Shown: positions 16,914 through 26,626 of the stretch, one piece after another
Position numbering within the stretch: position 1 is the stretch's first letter
Layout of the letters: each line of letters starts with the position of its first letter
Origin: Pseudodesulfovibrio cashew
Lineage (GTDB): Bacteria > Desulfobacterota > Desulfovibrionia > Desulfovibrionales > Desulfovibrionaceae
Reading direction: 5' to 3'
Assembly: GCF_009762795.1 (NCBI RefSeq)
Contig: NZ_CP046400.1
Location: 1,093,501-1,157,500, forward strand
DNA length: 64,000 bases
Notes under the pieces: model-generated
What the model was told of the DNA's origin: nothing
Database searches by the model: none
What the model saw: only the letters and a program-made list of their open reading frames with translations
Made by a program: the position numbers and the translations under genes

Positions 16914-17445
16914 CAAAGAAAGGTCGCTGTAGCGCCATCTCCGCCCTGATGCTCGCTGGCAAGAATCTCATCCAACCCGGTCGGCTTCAGACTTCGTTGA
17001 GTGAAACGCTCTGCCAGCCTTATCATTTGGAGGCCGTCCCACGCCGTGCGTATCGAGACCAAAGAGCCGCCGCCCGGGTTGGTGAGCTTCTAGGCCCGTG
17101 AGCAAGGAGCTCACGGCGGCCCCCCGAAGGGAAGTCAACGCGCCGAATTGCTTCTTTCTGATTTGTACAGAAGTGCCAGCTCGACTTGATGGGAAAAGTT
17201 GTCTTAATTAAGCAGCTTGGTGCTGGCTTAACATGGCGGACAAAGGCCAATTACCTCATTCGGCAAGTTCCCAATCACTCGGGCAACGACCGGTCATCGA
17301 GTTCGGGGCTTAGAGCCGCTTGCACACGGCTGTAGTGCAGCCCGAAGCGCGCCTGCCCACAGGCTTTCGCTTTTCGGGCAGCGAAAGCCGTGTTAGCGGC
17401 TCTTGGCCACGAGATCGCGCTGCAGCACAAAAAGCGCGTCTTTTG

Positions 17446-17532
17446 CTTACTTTTGGACGCGCCAGCCCAAAAGTAAGTCGGCCCAAAAGGGCCGAAACCC
17501 TTCCTACATCAATCGCCGCCTAGAAAGGCGGC
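17446..17532. repeat. Second hairpin group
   Basis: CTTACTTTTGG pairs with CCAAAAGTAAG (17446-17477). It is followed by TCGGCCC-AAAA-GGGCCGA (17478-17495) and GCCGCC-N6-GGCGGC (about 17515-17532). The first resembles the long-stem hairpin at 16882-16913. Confidence 0.75.
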
Positions 17533-17568
17533 TTCCTTCTCTCTCTTCCTCTTCTCCCCTTTTCCATC

Positions 17569-17610
17569 AAACAAAAAAGGCCGCCCTCAATTGGGCGGCC
17601 TTTTTTGTTT
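17569..17610. terminator. Bidirectional terminator
   Basis: AAACAAAAAAGGCCGCCC pairs with GGGCGGCCTTTTTTGTTT around a 6-base loop. Strong T-runs lie on both strands. It ends the glycosyltransferase operon on the minus strand. Confidence 0.93.
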
Positions 17611-17622
17611 CCCGTCTTCCCC

Positions 17623-18783
17623 CTACCGGGAAACCAACTCCTCCAATATCCTCGCGGAGTTCTCCCCTCCATTGAGGTTCAACCCATGCGGGGTGGGCGT
17701 ACGCTCCAACCCGGCGGCCATGTGCGAGGCCATGGTCTCCGGGGCCAGGTCCTCGTCCAGCAACATCTTCACGATGCCGCGTTCCTCCAACCGCGTGGTG
17801 CGCATGCGCTGCTCGCGATTTTGGAGGAAGGGGTACATGAGCCCGTAGGTGCCGGCGGCAAGCAGGTTCATGGTCGTGTTGTATCCGCCCAGGGACACGG
17901 ACAGGTCGGCGGCGTCCAGGTAATCCGGGAACCGCTTGGTGAACCGCTTCACGGTGATCCAGTCATGCCCTTCGGCCATGGCCTGGTATTCGGCGAAGGC
18001 CTCGTCCGTGGCGTAGGGGCCGGTAAAGACGATGAGCTTATGCGGATGGGTCTCGGCCAGCAGCACCGAGGCGGACAGGGTGGACTTGAGCAGGCTTCCG
18101 CCGATGTGGCCGCCGCCCACCGACTGGACCACCAGCGGGACGTCGCCCAGGCCGAGCTCCTCCCGCAGGGCCGCGCCCGCGCCGGGCTCGGGCTTGCGGG
18201 CCACGTAGCCGGTGTAGTGGACCTCGGGCACGATGCCGTCCACACCCGGAAAGGTCTCCTCCAGCCGGACCAGCTTGGGGTCGGAGTGGACCAGCACGGC
18301 CTGAAAATTGGGGTTGAGCATGGCGTGGACCCGCTGCACCTGACGCTGCATGTCGGCCTTCTCCACCAGGATGTCCCGCACCGAGCAGACTGCCTTGCAC
18401 GGGCCCCAGGTGGAGAAATTCACGCCCTCCAGGATGGGCAGCAGCTCGAAACGAAACTTCTTGCGGCCAAAGGGGAAAAGCTCCACCAGAAAAACGTCGG
18501 GCCGGTACTCTCGCATGATCTCCTTGAATTGCTTCAACCGCCGGGAGAGCACGTCCTCCACGTCGGTGACGCCCTCCTCCAGCGGAATGAACGACTTGAA
18601 ATCCGGGGTCATCATCAACCCGGGCAGCTGGATGTGGGTCATGTGCGCAGGCTTGTCGAACTCCACCTCTGCCCCGCCCGTGACCATGATCACCTCATGA
18701 TCCTTGAGACCCTTGATGATCTCCAGGCTGCGGAAGACGTGGCCCACGCCCAGGACGTGCTGGCAATAGAAGACAATGCGCAT
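17623..18783 (-). CDS. MurG-like glycosyltransferase (GT-B fold)
   Basis: 386 residues. The N-terminal MRIVFYCQHVLGVGHVFRSLEII is the glycine-rich donor/acceptor loop of MurG-like enzymes. The C-terminal half has SVGGGHIGGSLL and LSVSLGGYNTTMNLLAAGTYGLMYP, the nucleotide-sugar-binding region typical of this group. It lacks a membrane segment and should act at the cytoplasmic face of the membrane. It follows the histidine phosphatase gene with no gap (TAAATG). Relative of the gene at 27894. The acceptor is unknown; polysaccharide or glycolipid synthesis is likely. Confidence 0.85.
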   Translation of the reverse strand: MRIVFYCQHVLGVGHVFRSLEIIKGLKDHEVIMVTGGAEVEFDKPAHMTHIQLPGLMMTPDFKSFIPLEEGVTDVEDVLSRRLKQFKEIMREYRPDVFLVELFPFGRKKFRFELLPILEGVNFSTWGPCKAVCSVRDILVEKADMQRQVQRVHAMLNPNFQAVLVHSDPKLVRLEETFPGVDGIVPEVHYTGYVARKPEPGAGAALREELGLGDVPLVVQSVGGGHIGGSLLKSTLSASVLLAETHPHKLIVFTGPYATDEAFAEYQAMAEGHDWITVKRFTKRFPDYLDAADLSVSLGGYNTTMNLLAAGTYGLMYPFLQNREQRMRTTRLEERGIVKMLLDEDLAPETMASHMAAGLERTPTPHGLNLNGGENSARILEELVSR

Positions 18784-19380
18784 TTACAGCTCCATGTTGA
18801 TCTCGCCCAGGGCGAGCTCGTTCTCGAAACATTCGATCCGATGCACCCGGTAGGGGCGTATGGGGGATTTCTCGCCGGGCAGATACTCCAGGCCGGACAG
18901 GGCGTACATCAGACACTTGAGCACGCCGTTGTGGGTGACCACCAGTACGCGGTCATCGGGATGGGCCTCGGCGAACTCCAGCAGGGCGTCGCAGGCCCGT
19001 TGGAGCACCTCCTCGCGACTCTCGCCACCCGGAGGACGGAAGTCGAAGCCGCGCTTTTCCTGTTTATCCACCTTGGCGCGAAGCTGCTTCAACTCCGCTT
19101 TGGTCAGGCCGGTCCACTCGCCCCAGTCCTGTTCGCCGAGCCGCGCGTCGGCGGAAATCGGCAGCCCGCCGAGCTTCCCGTTGAGGATGGCGGCGGTCTG
19201 TTCGGCCCGGGCCAGCGCCGAGGTCAGGATGCGATCGAACCGGTTATCCGCGAGAGAGTCGGCCCAGGAGTCGGCCATGGTTCGCCCCTCGTCCGAGAGG
19301 TCCGTGTTCGTGGTGCCCTGGATGCGCTTGTCGCGGTTCCAGTCCGTAAGCCCGTGCCGCAGGCAGAAGAAAGTGGTCAC
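18784..19380 (-). CDS. Histidine phosphatase family protein (phosphoglycerate mutase-like)
   Basis: 198 residues with the RHG motif (FCLRHGLTDWN, H9 as phosphoacceptor), the second catalytic His in VLVVTHNGVLKCLMY, and a conserved Glu in LGEQDWGEW. Such enzymes remove phosphate from sugar phosphates, nucleotides or cobalamin precursors. Placement between two glycosyltransferases suggests a sugar-phosphate or lipid-linked substrate, which is inference. The start overlaps the end of the preceding gene by 4 bases. Confidence 0.9.
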   Translation of the reverse strand: MTTFFCLRHGLTDWNRDKRIQGTTNTDLSDEGRTMADSWADSLADNRFDRILTSALARAEQTAAILNGKLGGLPISADARLGEQDWGEWTGLTKAELKQLRAKVDKQEKRGFDFRPPGGESREEVLQRACDALLEFAEAHPDDRVLVVTHNGVLKCLMYALSGLEYLPGEKSPIRPYRVHRIECFENELALGEINMEL

Positions 19381-20492
19381 GATTGCTTCCTTTCGCGCAC
19401 CAGGCGCGTGATGATCTCGTTGAGCGGGGCGTAGGCCGTGGCCGAGGTGTGGTTGTCCCGCACGTAGGGTGCCGCCTGCGCGCCGAGCCGCTCCAGCAGG
19501 GCGGAATCCGTGAGCAGCCGGTCCACGGCTTCGGTGAAGGCGCGCCTGTCCACGGGCGTTATCAGGCCGGAAACCTCATGGCGGATCACGTGGGGCGCGC
19601 CCTCGTCGTCGGTGGCCACCACGGGCAGGCCGCACCGCTGGGCCTCCAGATAGACCATGCCCACGCTTTCCTCAAGGCCGGGAAAGGCGAACAGGTCGCC
19701 CGCGCTGAACAGCCCGGCGAGCTCGGTCCTGTCCACCAGGCCGAGAAAAGTCACTCTTTCGCCCAGCCGCTCGCGGGCCAGGGCCTCGATCTCGTCCCGG
19801 CGCGGGCCGCCCCCGGCAACCACGAGCCGGAAATCCCGGCCCCGGGCCGCCAGCTCGGCGCAGGTCTCCACCACCCACCTGAGCCCCTCGGCCTTGACCC
19901 CGTGGCGCATGATGGCCGCCGTCACGATCACCGGGACGCCGTCAGCACTCCATTCCCGGCGTAGCCGCTCCCGGGCCGCCTCGTCCCTGGCGAACAACCC
20001 TTCGGGCAGGCCGGGACGGACGTAAGTGTAGCGGTCTTCGGGCAGCAGCTTGGCGCAGCCGCGCATGTCGTTTACCCGGTTGCAGACGATGTGGTCCGAA
20101 GCAAGCATGGCCCGCTTGTTCAGGGCGTAGCCCGGCCAGGTGGCGAGCCTGCGGCCCCGGTTTTCGGCATAGGACGCCTGAAAGATGACGTAGGGCATGG
20201 CCAGTCGACGCGTGATTGTGGGGCCGAACACGTCCGGCACCTTGTAGTAGCTGCCGTAGGTCAGCCAGCAGTCAGCGCCGCGCGCCGCGTCGGCCATGCG
20301 GTTTAAGGCACGCCAGGCACCGGGCCAGGTGGTCGGTTTGCGATAGATCTCCTTGGCCGGAAAATAGGGAAGCGGCAGGACCTCGTGTCCGAACCCGGCC
20401 AGGGCTGCCGCCAGATCACGGGCGATGGTCACGTCTCCGGAGACGGAGGCGTGATCAATGGGCTTGAACGGGGTGCAAAAGGCGATTTTCAT
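19377..20492 (-). CDS. Family 4-type glycosyltransferase
   Basis: 371 residues, GT-B fold. The N-terminal part begins MKIAFCTPFKPIDHASVSGDVTIARDLAAAL. The C-terminal part has VVAGGGPRRDEIEALARERLG and the EX7E region FPGLEESVGMVYLEAQRCGLPVVATDDEG, the hallmark of GT4 enzymes. First gene of a three-gene operon with the phosphatase and the MurG-like transferase, so a common glycan is likely. The sugar donor cannot be read from sequence. Confidence 0.9.
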   Translation of the reverse strand: MKIAFCTPFKPIDHASVSGDVTIARDLAAALAGFGHEVLPLPYFPAKEIYRKPTTWPGAWRALNRMADAARGADCWLTYGSYYKVPDVFGPTITRRLAMPYVIFQASYAENRGRRLATWPGYALNKRAMLASDHIVCNRVNDMRGCAKLLPEDRYTYVRPGLPEGLFARDEAARERLRREWSADGVPVIVTAAIMRHGVKAEGLRWVVETCAELAARGRDFRLVVAGGGPRRDEIEALARERLGERVTFLGLVDRTELAGLFSAGDLFAFPGLEESVGMVYLEAQRCGLPVVATDDEGAPHVIRHEVSGLITPVDRRAFTEAVDRLLTDSALLERLGAQAAPYVRDNHTSATAYAPLNEIITRLVRERKQS

Positions 20493-20645
20493 GACCTGCC
20501 GGGCTGTTGAAGTTGCTCCCGGCGTTCTACACCAAAGGGCCTGGAGAGGAAAGGCGCAAGGGGAACCGCCGCGCCGGGAGGGGCGGCAAGAATCGGATTG
20601 CGGCCCGCCACGCTTCTGCTACACTGCGCCGACCACAGGCAGACA

Positions 20646-21326
20646 ATGGAGACGCGCTTGAAGAAACTGGACGCCATCATATTCGACTTCGACGGAACCC
20701 TGGCCGACGTGCCCCTGGACTTCGACCTGATGAAAACCAGGATCGCGGCCCTGGGCGAGGTCTTTCTGGGCGAGCGCCCCGTGCCCGGCACCACCCCGGC
20801 CCTGGAGTGGCTCGAGGAGCTGGTGCAGCAGGCCATGGAGTGGGACGAGGACGAGGGCAAGGAGTTCCGCTCGCGGGGCCAACTGGTGATCACGGCCATG
20901 GAGCTGGACGCGGCCCGGGAAGGCAGGCTGTTCGAGTTCACCCGGCCCGCCCTGGAACTGCTGCGGGAGCGCGGCGTGGCGGCCGGAGTAATTACCCGCA
21001 ACATCACCCCGGCGGTGAAGACCGTATTTCCCGACATAGAGAAATTCATCCGGGCCTTTGTGCCGAGAGAGGACGCCGTGCGCGTCAAGCCCGACCCGGC
21101 CCATCTCTTCCAGGCCCTGGACAGGCTGGGCGCGGACCCGGCCAACTCGCTCATGGTGGGCGACCACCCCATGGACGTGATAACGGCCAAAAACGGAGGC
21201 GCACTGGCCGCCGCCGTGACCAGCGGCAGGATCGGGCCGGAGGGATTCGCCGAGCTCGAACCCGATTTTCTGGCTCCGGACGTGGGACAACTCATGACGC
21301 TGCTGGAGGAAGCAGGCAGGCTCTAG
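20646..21326 (+). CDS. HAD-superfamily hydrolase
   Basis: 226 residues from ATG 20646; a longer frame begins at 20598 without a better ribosome-binding site. Motif I is DFDGTLADV, the cap is helical, motif II is in ITRNITP, and motif III/IV is VKPDP...MVGDHPMDVITAKNGG. This is the phosphoglycolate phosphatase-like subgroup. Substrate unknown. It is divergent from the glycosyltransferase operon and 73 bases before the HD-GYP gene. Confidence 0.88.
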   Translation: METRLKKLDAIIFDFDGTLADVPLDFDLMKTRIAALGEVFLGERPVPGTTPALEWLEELVQQAMEWDEDEGKEFRSRGQLVITAMELDAAREGRLFEFTRPALELLRERGVAAGVITRNITPAVKTVFPDIEKFIRAFVPREDAVRVKPDPAHLFQALDRLGADPANSLMVGDHPMDVITAKNGGALAAAVTSGRIGPEGFAELEPDFLAPDVGQLMTLLEEAGRL

Positions 21327-21399
21327 CCGCCTGGAGGGCCTCTAACAGTGCTGAATATTTCTATTGTCTTCTATTGACTCCTTGATGTAGTGGGGGTGC

Positions 21400-22425
21400 A
21401 TGGGGAAAATTTATGAAAAGGCCATGACCGAGGAGGAGATCCGGGAAGCCCTCAAGGACGATCCCGTCCTGGCTGAGGAGCCCGGTCCCACGGCTCCAGC
21501 CACTATCCAAGAAGAGCTTGAGCGGGCGGACAAACTCTACGGCGAAGCCGTGAACTACGCCAAATCCTTCATGGACAACGTCCGGGAAGGCAAACCATTC
21601 GACTTTCAGGACGCCACCCCCCTGGTCAACGACCTCATCGATTCCGTCTTCCGCAACGACTCGGCCACGGCAGCCATCAGCAAGCTCAAGGCCTTTGACG
21701 AATACACCTACACTCACTGCATCAATGTCTCGGTCCTGGCCGTGATCCTCGGCAAGCGGCTCGGCTATTCACGTGAGAAGCTGGAGATGGTCGGCATGGC
21801 CGGCATGTTCCACGACGTGGGCAAGGCGATCATTCCCCCACACATCCTGAACAAGCCGGGCGCGCTCACGGACAAGGAGATGGACGTCATGCGCACCCAT
21901 CCCGTTCACGGCTACAAGCTGCTCAAGGAACAGCCCGACATCCCGGAGGAGATCATCCGGGGCGCCATGGAGCACCATGAGAAGCACGACGGAAGCGGCT
22001 ACCCGCGCGGGCTCAAGGGCGAGCAGATCAGCGAGATCGCCCGGCTCCTGGCCGTGGTGGACGTGTACGACGCCCTGACCAGCAAACGGGTCTACAAGGA
22101 CCCCCTCCCCCCCGGAAAGGTCCTGGCCATGATGTATAAATGGCGGGTCACGGATTTCTACCCGGACATCGTGGAGCAGTTCATCAAGAGCCTGGGCGTG
22201 TACCCTGTGGGCAGCTTCGTGCGTCTCTCCACGGGAGAGCACGGCGTGGTCACCGACCACTCCCCGGAACACCCGCTCAACCCGGTGGTGCGCATCTGCT
22301 ACGACGAGCGCATGCGCCCGGAGCTCAAGCGGGACGTCAACCTGGCCGAAGACCCGGACCTGCGCATCACCGACGTAATCAACCCCGACGAGCACGGGGT
22401 GGACATCTTCAAACTCATCCAGTGA
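21400..22425 (+). CDS. HD-GYP domain protein, probable cyclic-di-GMP phosphodiesterase
   Basis: 341 residues. An N-terminal helical region of about 95 residues comes first. The HD-GYP domain (about 100-260) has FHDVGK at 137-142 with the HD pair at 138-139, further metal-binding HHEKHDGSGYP, and the GYP triad at 200-202. A C-terminal tail of about 80 residues resembles the DUF3391-type accessory region in composition but is not firmly assigned. All metal-binding residues are present, so activity on cyclic-di-GMP is expected. No ribosome-binding site better than GTGGGGGTGC is seen before the ATG. Confidence 0.92.
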   Translation: MGKIYEKAMTEEEIREALKDDPVLAEEPGPTAPATIQEELERADKLYGEAVNYAKSFMDNVREGKPFDFQDATPLVNDLIDSVFRNDSATAAISKLKAFDEYTYTHCINVSVLAVILGKRLGYSREKLEMVGMAGMFHDVGKAIIPPHILNKPGALTDKEMDVMRTHPVHGYKLLKEQPDIPEEIIRGAMEHHEKHDGSGYPRGLKGEQISEIARLLAVVDVYDALTSKRVYKDPLPPGKVLAMMYKWRVTDFYPDIVEQFIKSLGVYPVGSFVRLSTGEHGVVTDHSPEHPLNPVVRICYDERMRPELKRDVNLAEDPDLRITDVINPDEHGVDIFKLIQ

Positions 22426-22441
22426 CGAACCGAGGGTGGCG

Positions 22442-23410
22442 ATGCGGAGAATAGCGCTGTGCATGTCCGGCGGGATGCGTTGCTACCGGCAGACCGTGGA
22501 CTCCCTGCGCCGCAATCTCATCGAGGCCAACCCGGACTGCGAGTTCGACCTGTTCCTCGTCACCAACGAGAAAGTCAGCCACGGCTCCAAGGACTACCAG
22601 CAGCCGGACGCGTACGGCAAACGAGTGTCCGAACTCTACGGCCCCCTCATGAAACGGAAGGAAAAGCCCTTTTCCGAAGCGGCTGCGCAGGAAGTGTACG
22701 GCGACCTGCTCCGGCGCATGGAGGTGTGGGGCGACGACCAGCCCTACGGCTACTTCCAGATCCTCTCCATGTTCTGGAAAATCGTCCGGTGCGACGAAAT
22801 CAGGATGGAATACGGGCGCGAGCACGATTTCGAATACGATCTGGTCATCCGCCTGCGCAGCGACCTGCTCATCTGCACCCCGCTGGACCTGACGCCGTTC
22901 TTCGACAAGCCGGGGGTCATGTTCCAGAGCTGGCTCTACAATCCGGGCGAACCGCGCCTGGTCGAGCCGCTGATGACGCTTTTGGAGGACGAAAGCCAGC
23001 CCCTGGCCCCGCTCATGCCCCACCCGGACGCGGGCGGCAAGTTTTCGGACATCATGTTCTGGTCCGACGGACCGACCATGGCCCGGATGCACGGCGTCAC
23101 CGACTTTTTCCTCAAGTTCCTCAATCGATTCCAGAAGGACAAGGGGCTGCCTCCCCTGACGTCGCACACGCCGCCTCCCGAATACGGCGGCCACCCCGGC
23201 AGCTGGGATATGCTCACCCTGTTCTACCTGCGCTTCAAAGGCATCACCCCGCATCCGGGAAGAACCTTCCTCTCCTTCCTGGTCCTTCATCTGGTCCTTG
23301 AGCAGGGCGTGACCATCCGCAAGGAAGACCTGCCGGAGGAGTTCCGGCGGGAGCTCCTGCGAGCCTATTTCCGGGACGAGCCCTTCACCGCGCGGCTGGC
23401 TCTCCCCTAG
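22442..23410 (+). CDS. Protein of unknown function, glycosyltransferase-A-like features
   Basis: 322 residues from ATG 22442 (GAGGGTGG just upstream; a GTG at 22436 is also in frame). It starts RRIALCMSGGMRCYRQTVDSLRRNL. The segment EYDLVIRLRSDLLICTPLDL resembles the region around the acidic metal motif in uncharacterised GT-A-like proteins. No signal peptide or membrane segment is seen. It follows the HD-GYP gene by 16 bases and may be co-transcribed. Function not assigned. Confidence 0.72.
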   Translation: MRRIALCMSGGMRCYRQTVDSLRRNLIEANPDCEFDLFLVTNEKVSHGSKDYQQPDAYGKRVSELYGPLMKRKEKPFSEAAAQEVYGDLLRRMEVWGDDQPYGYFQILSMFWKIVRCDEIRMEYGREHDFEYDLVIRLRSDLLICTPLDLTPFFDKPGVMFQSWLYNPGEPRLVEPLMTLLEDESQPLAPLMPHPDAGGKFSDIMFWSDGPTMARMHGVTDFFLKFLNRFQKDKGLPPLTSHTPPPEYGGHPGSWDMLTLFYLRFKGITPHPGRTFLSFLVLHLVLEQGVTIRKEDLPEEFRRELLRAYFRDEPFTARLALP

Positions 23411-23573
23411 CTCTTACGCAGCCAATTGCCAGCCACTTCAACGTATTCCGATTGAATTGTAACCCTGCCGACACATGGGGGTCATGATTATCATTGCATG
23501 CCCTTGGGGTATGTTTATTATTGGGTTAATTGTTAGGCTCCCCTAAACAACCCCTCATAGCCAAGGAGTGGAT

Positions 23574-25541
23574 ATGATCCGCTATAAGGATTGGCAGCTT
23601 AAATTCAAAATACTCATCCCGACCTTCCTGGTCGTCCTGGCCGTGATGATCGCCAGCAGCCTGATCATGACTCTCAAGGCCCAGGACATGGCTCTGGGAC
23701 AGGCCAAGGAAACCGCTCACTCGGCCGCCTACGGCTTCAGCGCCGAGCTGGAGAACACCATGGGGCGGGCCATGACCGTCACGCGCACCCTGGCTGCGGT
23801 CTTTGAGCAGGGCACCAATTACGCCAAGATCCCCGACCGGGACCTGCTGGACGGCATCCTCGTCGAGACGCTCAAACGCCATGAGGGGCTGGCTGGTGCA
23901 TGGTGTGCCTTCCCGCCCGGCGCATTCGGCGATGACGAGGAGACATACCGGGCCAAGTACAAGGGCGCCTATCGCAACTGGTACTACCGCGACGGCAACA
24001 GCATCGCGTCCAGCTACGCGGGCGACGCCAACCTGGAAGGCCAGGCGTGGTTCGAAGTTCCCATGTCGGGCGATGTGGAGACCCTTACGGAGCCCTATCC
24101 CTGGGAAGCCAACGGCAAGAAGTTCTGGCTCTCCTCCACGGGTTACCCCGTCAAGAAAAACGGAAGAAACATCGGCGTCGTCGGTGTGGACTTCTACCTC
24201 AACGACCTGCAGACGCTCGTGGGGGGCATCAAGCCCTTCGAGACCGGATATGCCTTCCTGGTGACCAACAAGGGCACCGTGGTGGCCTATCCCAAGGAGG
24301 ACGTCATCGGCAAACCGTACGCCGATATCGCCGACAAGGAGAATGAATCGCAAACCCTGTCGGCCATCAAGAGCGGTCAGGAAATCTCCTATGAAACCTA
24401 CACCCCGGACGGCGAGCACGTCTACATCACCTTCCGCCCCGTGAAGATCGGCCGCACCACAACGCCGTGGAGCCTGGCCGTGGTCATCCCCTGGGACAAG
24501 GTGCTGGAGCAGGGGCACTCCTTCGCGTACCTGTCGGCCGTCATGGCCGTGGTCATTCTCGTCCTCCTTTTCGTGGTCCTGTGGTTCATCGCCAGCGCCA
24601 TCACCAAGCCCATTCACAAGGGCATCGGCCTGGCACGGAACCTCGCCGACGGTGACCTGACGCGCACCATCGACGTGGACCAGAAGGACGAGGTGGGCGT
24701 TCTGGCCGACTCCCTCGGACAGATGACCGCACGCCTCAACGACGTCATCGGCACGGTGAGCGACTCCACCGAAAGTGTGGCCTCGGGCAGCGAGCAACTG
24801 GCCGCTTCGTCCCAGGCCCTGGCCCAGGGCGCCTCGGAGCAGGCCGCCAGCATCGAGGAGGTCTCCTCCTCCATGGAAGAGATGGCTTCCAACATCCAGG
24901 CCAACGCGGATAACGCCGGGCAGACCGAAGCCCTGGCCGATCGCGCCGCCGTCCGCGCCGAAGAATCCGGCAAGGCCGTGTCTTCGGCCATGGGGGCGAT
25001 GACCGACATCGCGGAAAAGATCTCCGTCATCGAGGAGATCGCCCGCCAGACCAATCTGCTGGCGCTCAATGCCGCAATCGAGGCCGCCCGCGCCGGCGAG
25101 CACGGAAAGGGATTCGCCGTGGTCGCCGCAGAGGTGCGCAAGCTTGCCGAGCGAAGCGGCGTGGCAGCGGCCGAGATCAGCGAACTCTCCATATCCACGG
25201 TAAAGGTGGCCGAAGAGGCCGGGGAAAAGCTCAGCCAGCTGGTTCCCGACATTCAGGAGACCGCTCGCATGATCCGGGAAATCGCCACGGCCAGCAACGA
25301 GCAGAACACGGGCGTGGAGCAGATCAACGCCGCCATCCAGCAGCTGGATCAGGTAACCCAGCAGAATGCCTCGTCTTCGGAGGAGCTGGCGTCCACTGCG
25401 GAAAGCCTGGCCAGCGAGGGAAGCCACCTGCAACAGACCATCAGCTTCTTCAAGCTTGACCACTCGGGCGCAGAACGCTTCGCGCAACGCGCAACGCGCG
25501 CCTTGCCTAGTCGAGATGACGATGATCTCGAGCGGTTCTGA
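23574..25541 (+). CDS. Methyl-accepting chemotaxis protein with dCache-type sensor
   Basis: 655 residues. The start at ATG 23574 follows AAGGAG; GTG 23568 is in frame but too close to that site. TM1 is at about 13-35. A periplasmic double-Cache sensor of about 270 residues follows ([32 protein letters not shown]), then TM2 at about 320-342, HAMP, and the signalling domain with the conserved hairpin [33 protein letters not shown]. The protein lacks an obvious C-terminal CheR-tether pentapeptide. The Cache type often binds amino or carboxylic acids; the ligand is unknown. Confidence 0.95.
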   Translation: MIRYKDWQLKFKILIPTFLVVLAVMIASSLIMTLKAQDMALGQAKETAHSAAYGFSAELENTMGRAMTVTRTLAAVFEQGTNYAKIPDRDLLDGILVETLKRHEGLAGAWCAFPPGAFGDDEETYRAKYKGAYRNWYYRDGNSIASSYAGDANLEGQAWFEVPMSGDVETLTEPYPWEANGKKFWLSSTGYPVKKNGRNIGVVGVDFYLNDLQTLVGGIKPFETGYAFLVTNKGTVVAYPKEDVIGKPYADIADKENESQTLSAIKSGQEISYETYTPDGEHVYITFRPVKIGRTTTPWSLAVVIPWDKVLEQGHSFAYLSAVMAVVILVLLFVVLWFIASAITKPIHKGIGLARNLADGDLTRTIDVDQKDEVGVLADSLGQMTARLNDVIGTVSDSTESVASGSEQLAASSQALAQGASEQAASIEEVSSSMEEMASNIQANADNAGQTEALADRAAVRAEESGKAVSSAMGAMTDIAEKISVIEEIARQTNLLALNAAIEAARAGEHGKGFAVVAAEVRKLAERSGVAAAEISELSISTVKVAEEAGEKLSQLVPDIQETARMIREIATASNEQNTGVEQINAAIQQLDQVTQQNASSSEELASTAESLASEGSHLQQTISFFKLDHSGAERFAQRATRALPSRDDDDLERF

Positions 25542-25558
25542 CATGACATTCCATAAAA

Positions 25559-25600
25559 ACAAAACGCGGGCTCCCGGTTTCGGGAGCCCGCGTTTTTTTC
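25559..25600 (+). terminator. Rho-independent terminator after the MCP gene
   Basis: AAAACGCGGGCTCCCG pairs with CGGGAGCCCGCGTTTT around a GTTT loop, followed by a T-run. Confidence 0.94.
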
Positions 25601-25765
25601 GCAGATGGCCGGGTCATACCACGCTGCCCCTGACCGCGAAGCCGCACCCGAACGAGCCCGGACCGATGACCCCGGCTTTCCTCGCATTGTCCCTGCCGCC
25701 ACGGTCATAATTATTTGCCACAACGGCCCGCCATCTCTATGCTGGGTGAAATCCAAGGAGGATAC

Positions 25766-26530
25766 ATGCTTCTCGAAGGCAAAAAAGCGCTCATTTTCGG
25801 CGTGGTCAACGACCGCTCCATCGCCTACGGCATCGCCCGCCAGTTCAAGGAACACGGGGCTCGCTTGGCCTTCAGCTACGCGGCCGACCCCATCCGCCGC
25901 AGGCTTGAACCCATCAGCGAGGAGCTGGGCGGCGAACTGCTCTTCAAGTGCGACGTGACCAGCGACGAGGAAATCCGGTCCGGGGCCGAAATCGTCAAGG
26001 AAGCCTGGGGCGATGTGGACATCCTTGTCCACTCCATCGCCTACGCCAACAGGGAAGACCTCAAGGGCCGTTTCATCGACACCAGCCGCCAGGGGTATGC
26101 CGTGGCCCTGGACGTGTCGTCCTATTCCCTGGTGGCCCTGTGCCGCGCCTACGAGCAGCTCCTCAATCCCGGCAGCTCCGTGCTCACCCTCTCCTACTAC
26201 GGCGCGGGCAGGGTCGTGGCCAACTACAACGCCATGGGCGTGGCCAAGGCCGCCCTGGAGGCCTGTGTGCGCTACCTCTCCGTGGATCTCGGCGAGCGCG
26301 GGGTGCGCATCAACGCCCTGTCAGCCGGGCCGGTCAAGACCATGGCCGCCAAGGGCATCTCCGGGTTCTCCACCATCCTCGGCCGCATCGAGGAGAAGGC
26401 CCCCCTGCACCGCAACATCACCATCGACGACGTGGGCAAGTCCGCGCTCTATCTCGCCTCGGACCTCTCCTCCGGCACCACCGGGGAAGTGTTGTTCGTG
26501 GATTCGGGCTACAACATCATGGGCGTGTAA
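25766..26530 (+). CDS. fabI: Enoyl-[acyl-carrier-protein] reductase (NADH)
   Basis: 254 residues; the start is fixed by AAGGAGG before ATG 25766. It belongs to the short-chain dehydrogenase family with the FabI-type cofactor loop FGVVNDRSIAYGIA. The active pair Y154-x6-K161 lies in SYYGAGRVVANYNAMGVAKAALE, and SAGPVKTMAAKGI is the flexible substrate-binding loop. It reduces the enoyl-ACP double bond, the last step of each fatty-acid elongation round. It stands alone between the MCP terminator and a convergent glycosyltransferase. Confidence 0.93.
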   Translation: MLLEGKKALIFGVVNDRSIAYGIARQFKEHGARLAFSYAADPIRRRLEPISEELGGELLFKCDVTSDEEIRSGAEIVKEAWGDVDILVHSIAYANREDLKGRFIDTSRQGYAVALDVSSYSLVALCRAYEQLLNPGSSVLTLSYYGAGRVVANYNAMGVAKAALEACVRYLSVDLGERGVRINALSAGPVKTMAAKGISGFSTILGRIEEKAPLHRNITIDDVGKSALYLASDLSSGTTGEVLFVDSGYNIMGV

Positions 26531-26548
26531 AGCCCGCAGAGGATGCCT

Positions 26549-26574
26549 CCGGCAGGGCCGTGCCGTCCTGCCGG
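26549..26574. terminator. Hairpin between convergent genes, possible terminator
   Basis: CCGGCAGG and CCTGCCGG with a 10-base loop, between the fabI stop and the end of the glycosyltransferase. No T-run, so termination is uncertain. Confidence 0.4.
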
Positions 26575-26626
26575 GGATATTCAGGCCCGGCATGCGCCAA
26601 CCCTCTCAGATTGATCGAAAGAGTCT

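Larger units (their letters stand above)
16688..17622. other. Gene-free structured spacer after pabC
   Basis: About 930 bases with no credible coding frame on either strand. The first 230 bases carry the periodic hairpin array. The middle (about 16920-17440) is unremarkable and AT-richer, and the last 180 bases carry more hairpins and a terminator. The two larger hairpins (16882-16913 and 17446-17477) share TTTGG/CCAAA stems and bracket about 600 bases, as a small non-autonomous element might. Confidence 0.7.

Noticed and set aside
17023-17250. Minus-strand frame of 75 codons in the pabC spacer
   Set aside because: No start signal and unconvincing residue composition; the region is hairpin-rich and likely non-coding.
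16688-17622. CRISPR array in the periodic hairpin region
   Set aside because: The repeated units have different sequences; CRISPR repeats are near identical and longer.
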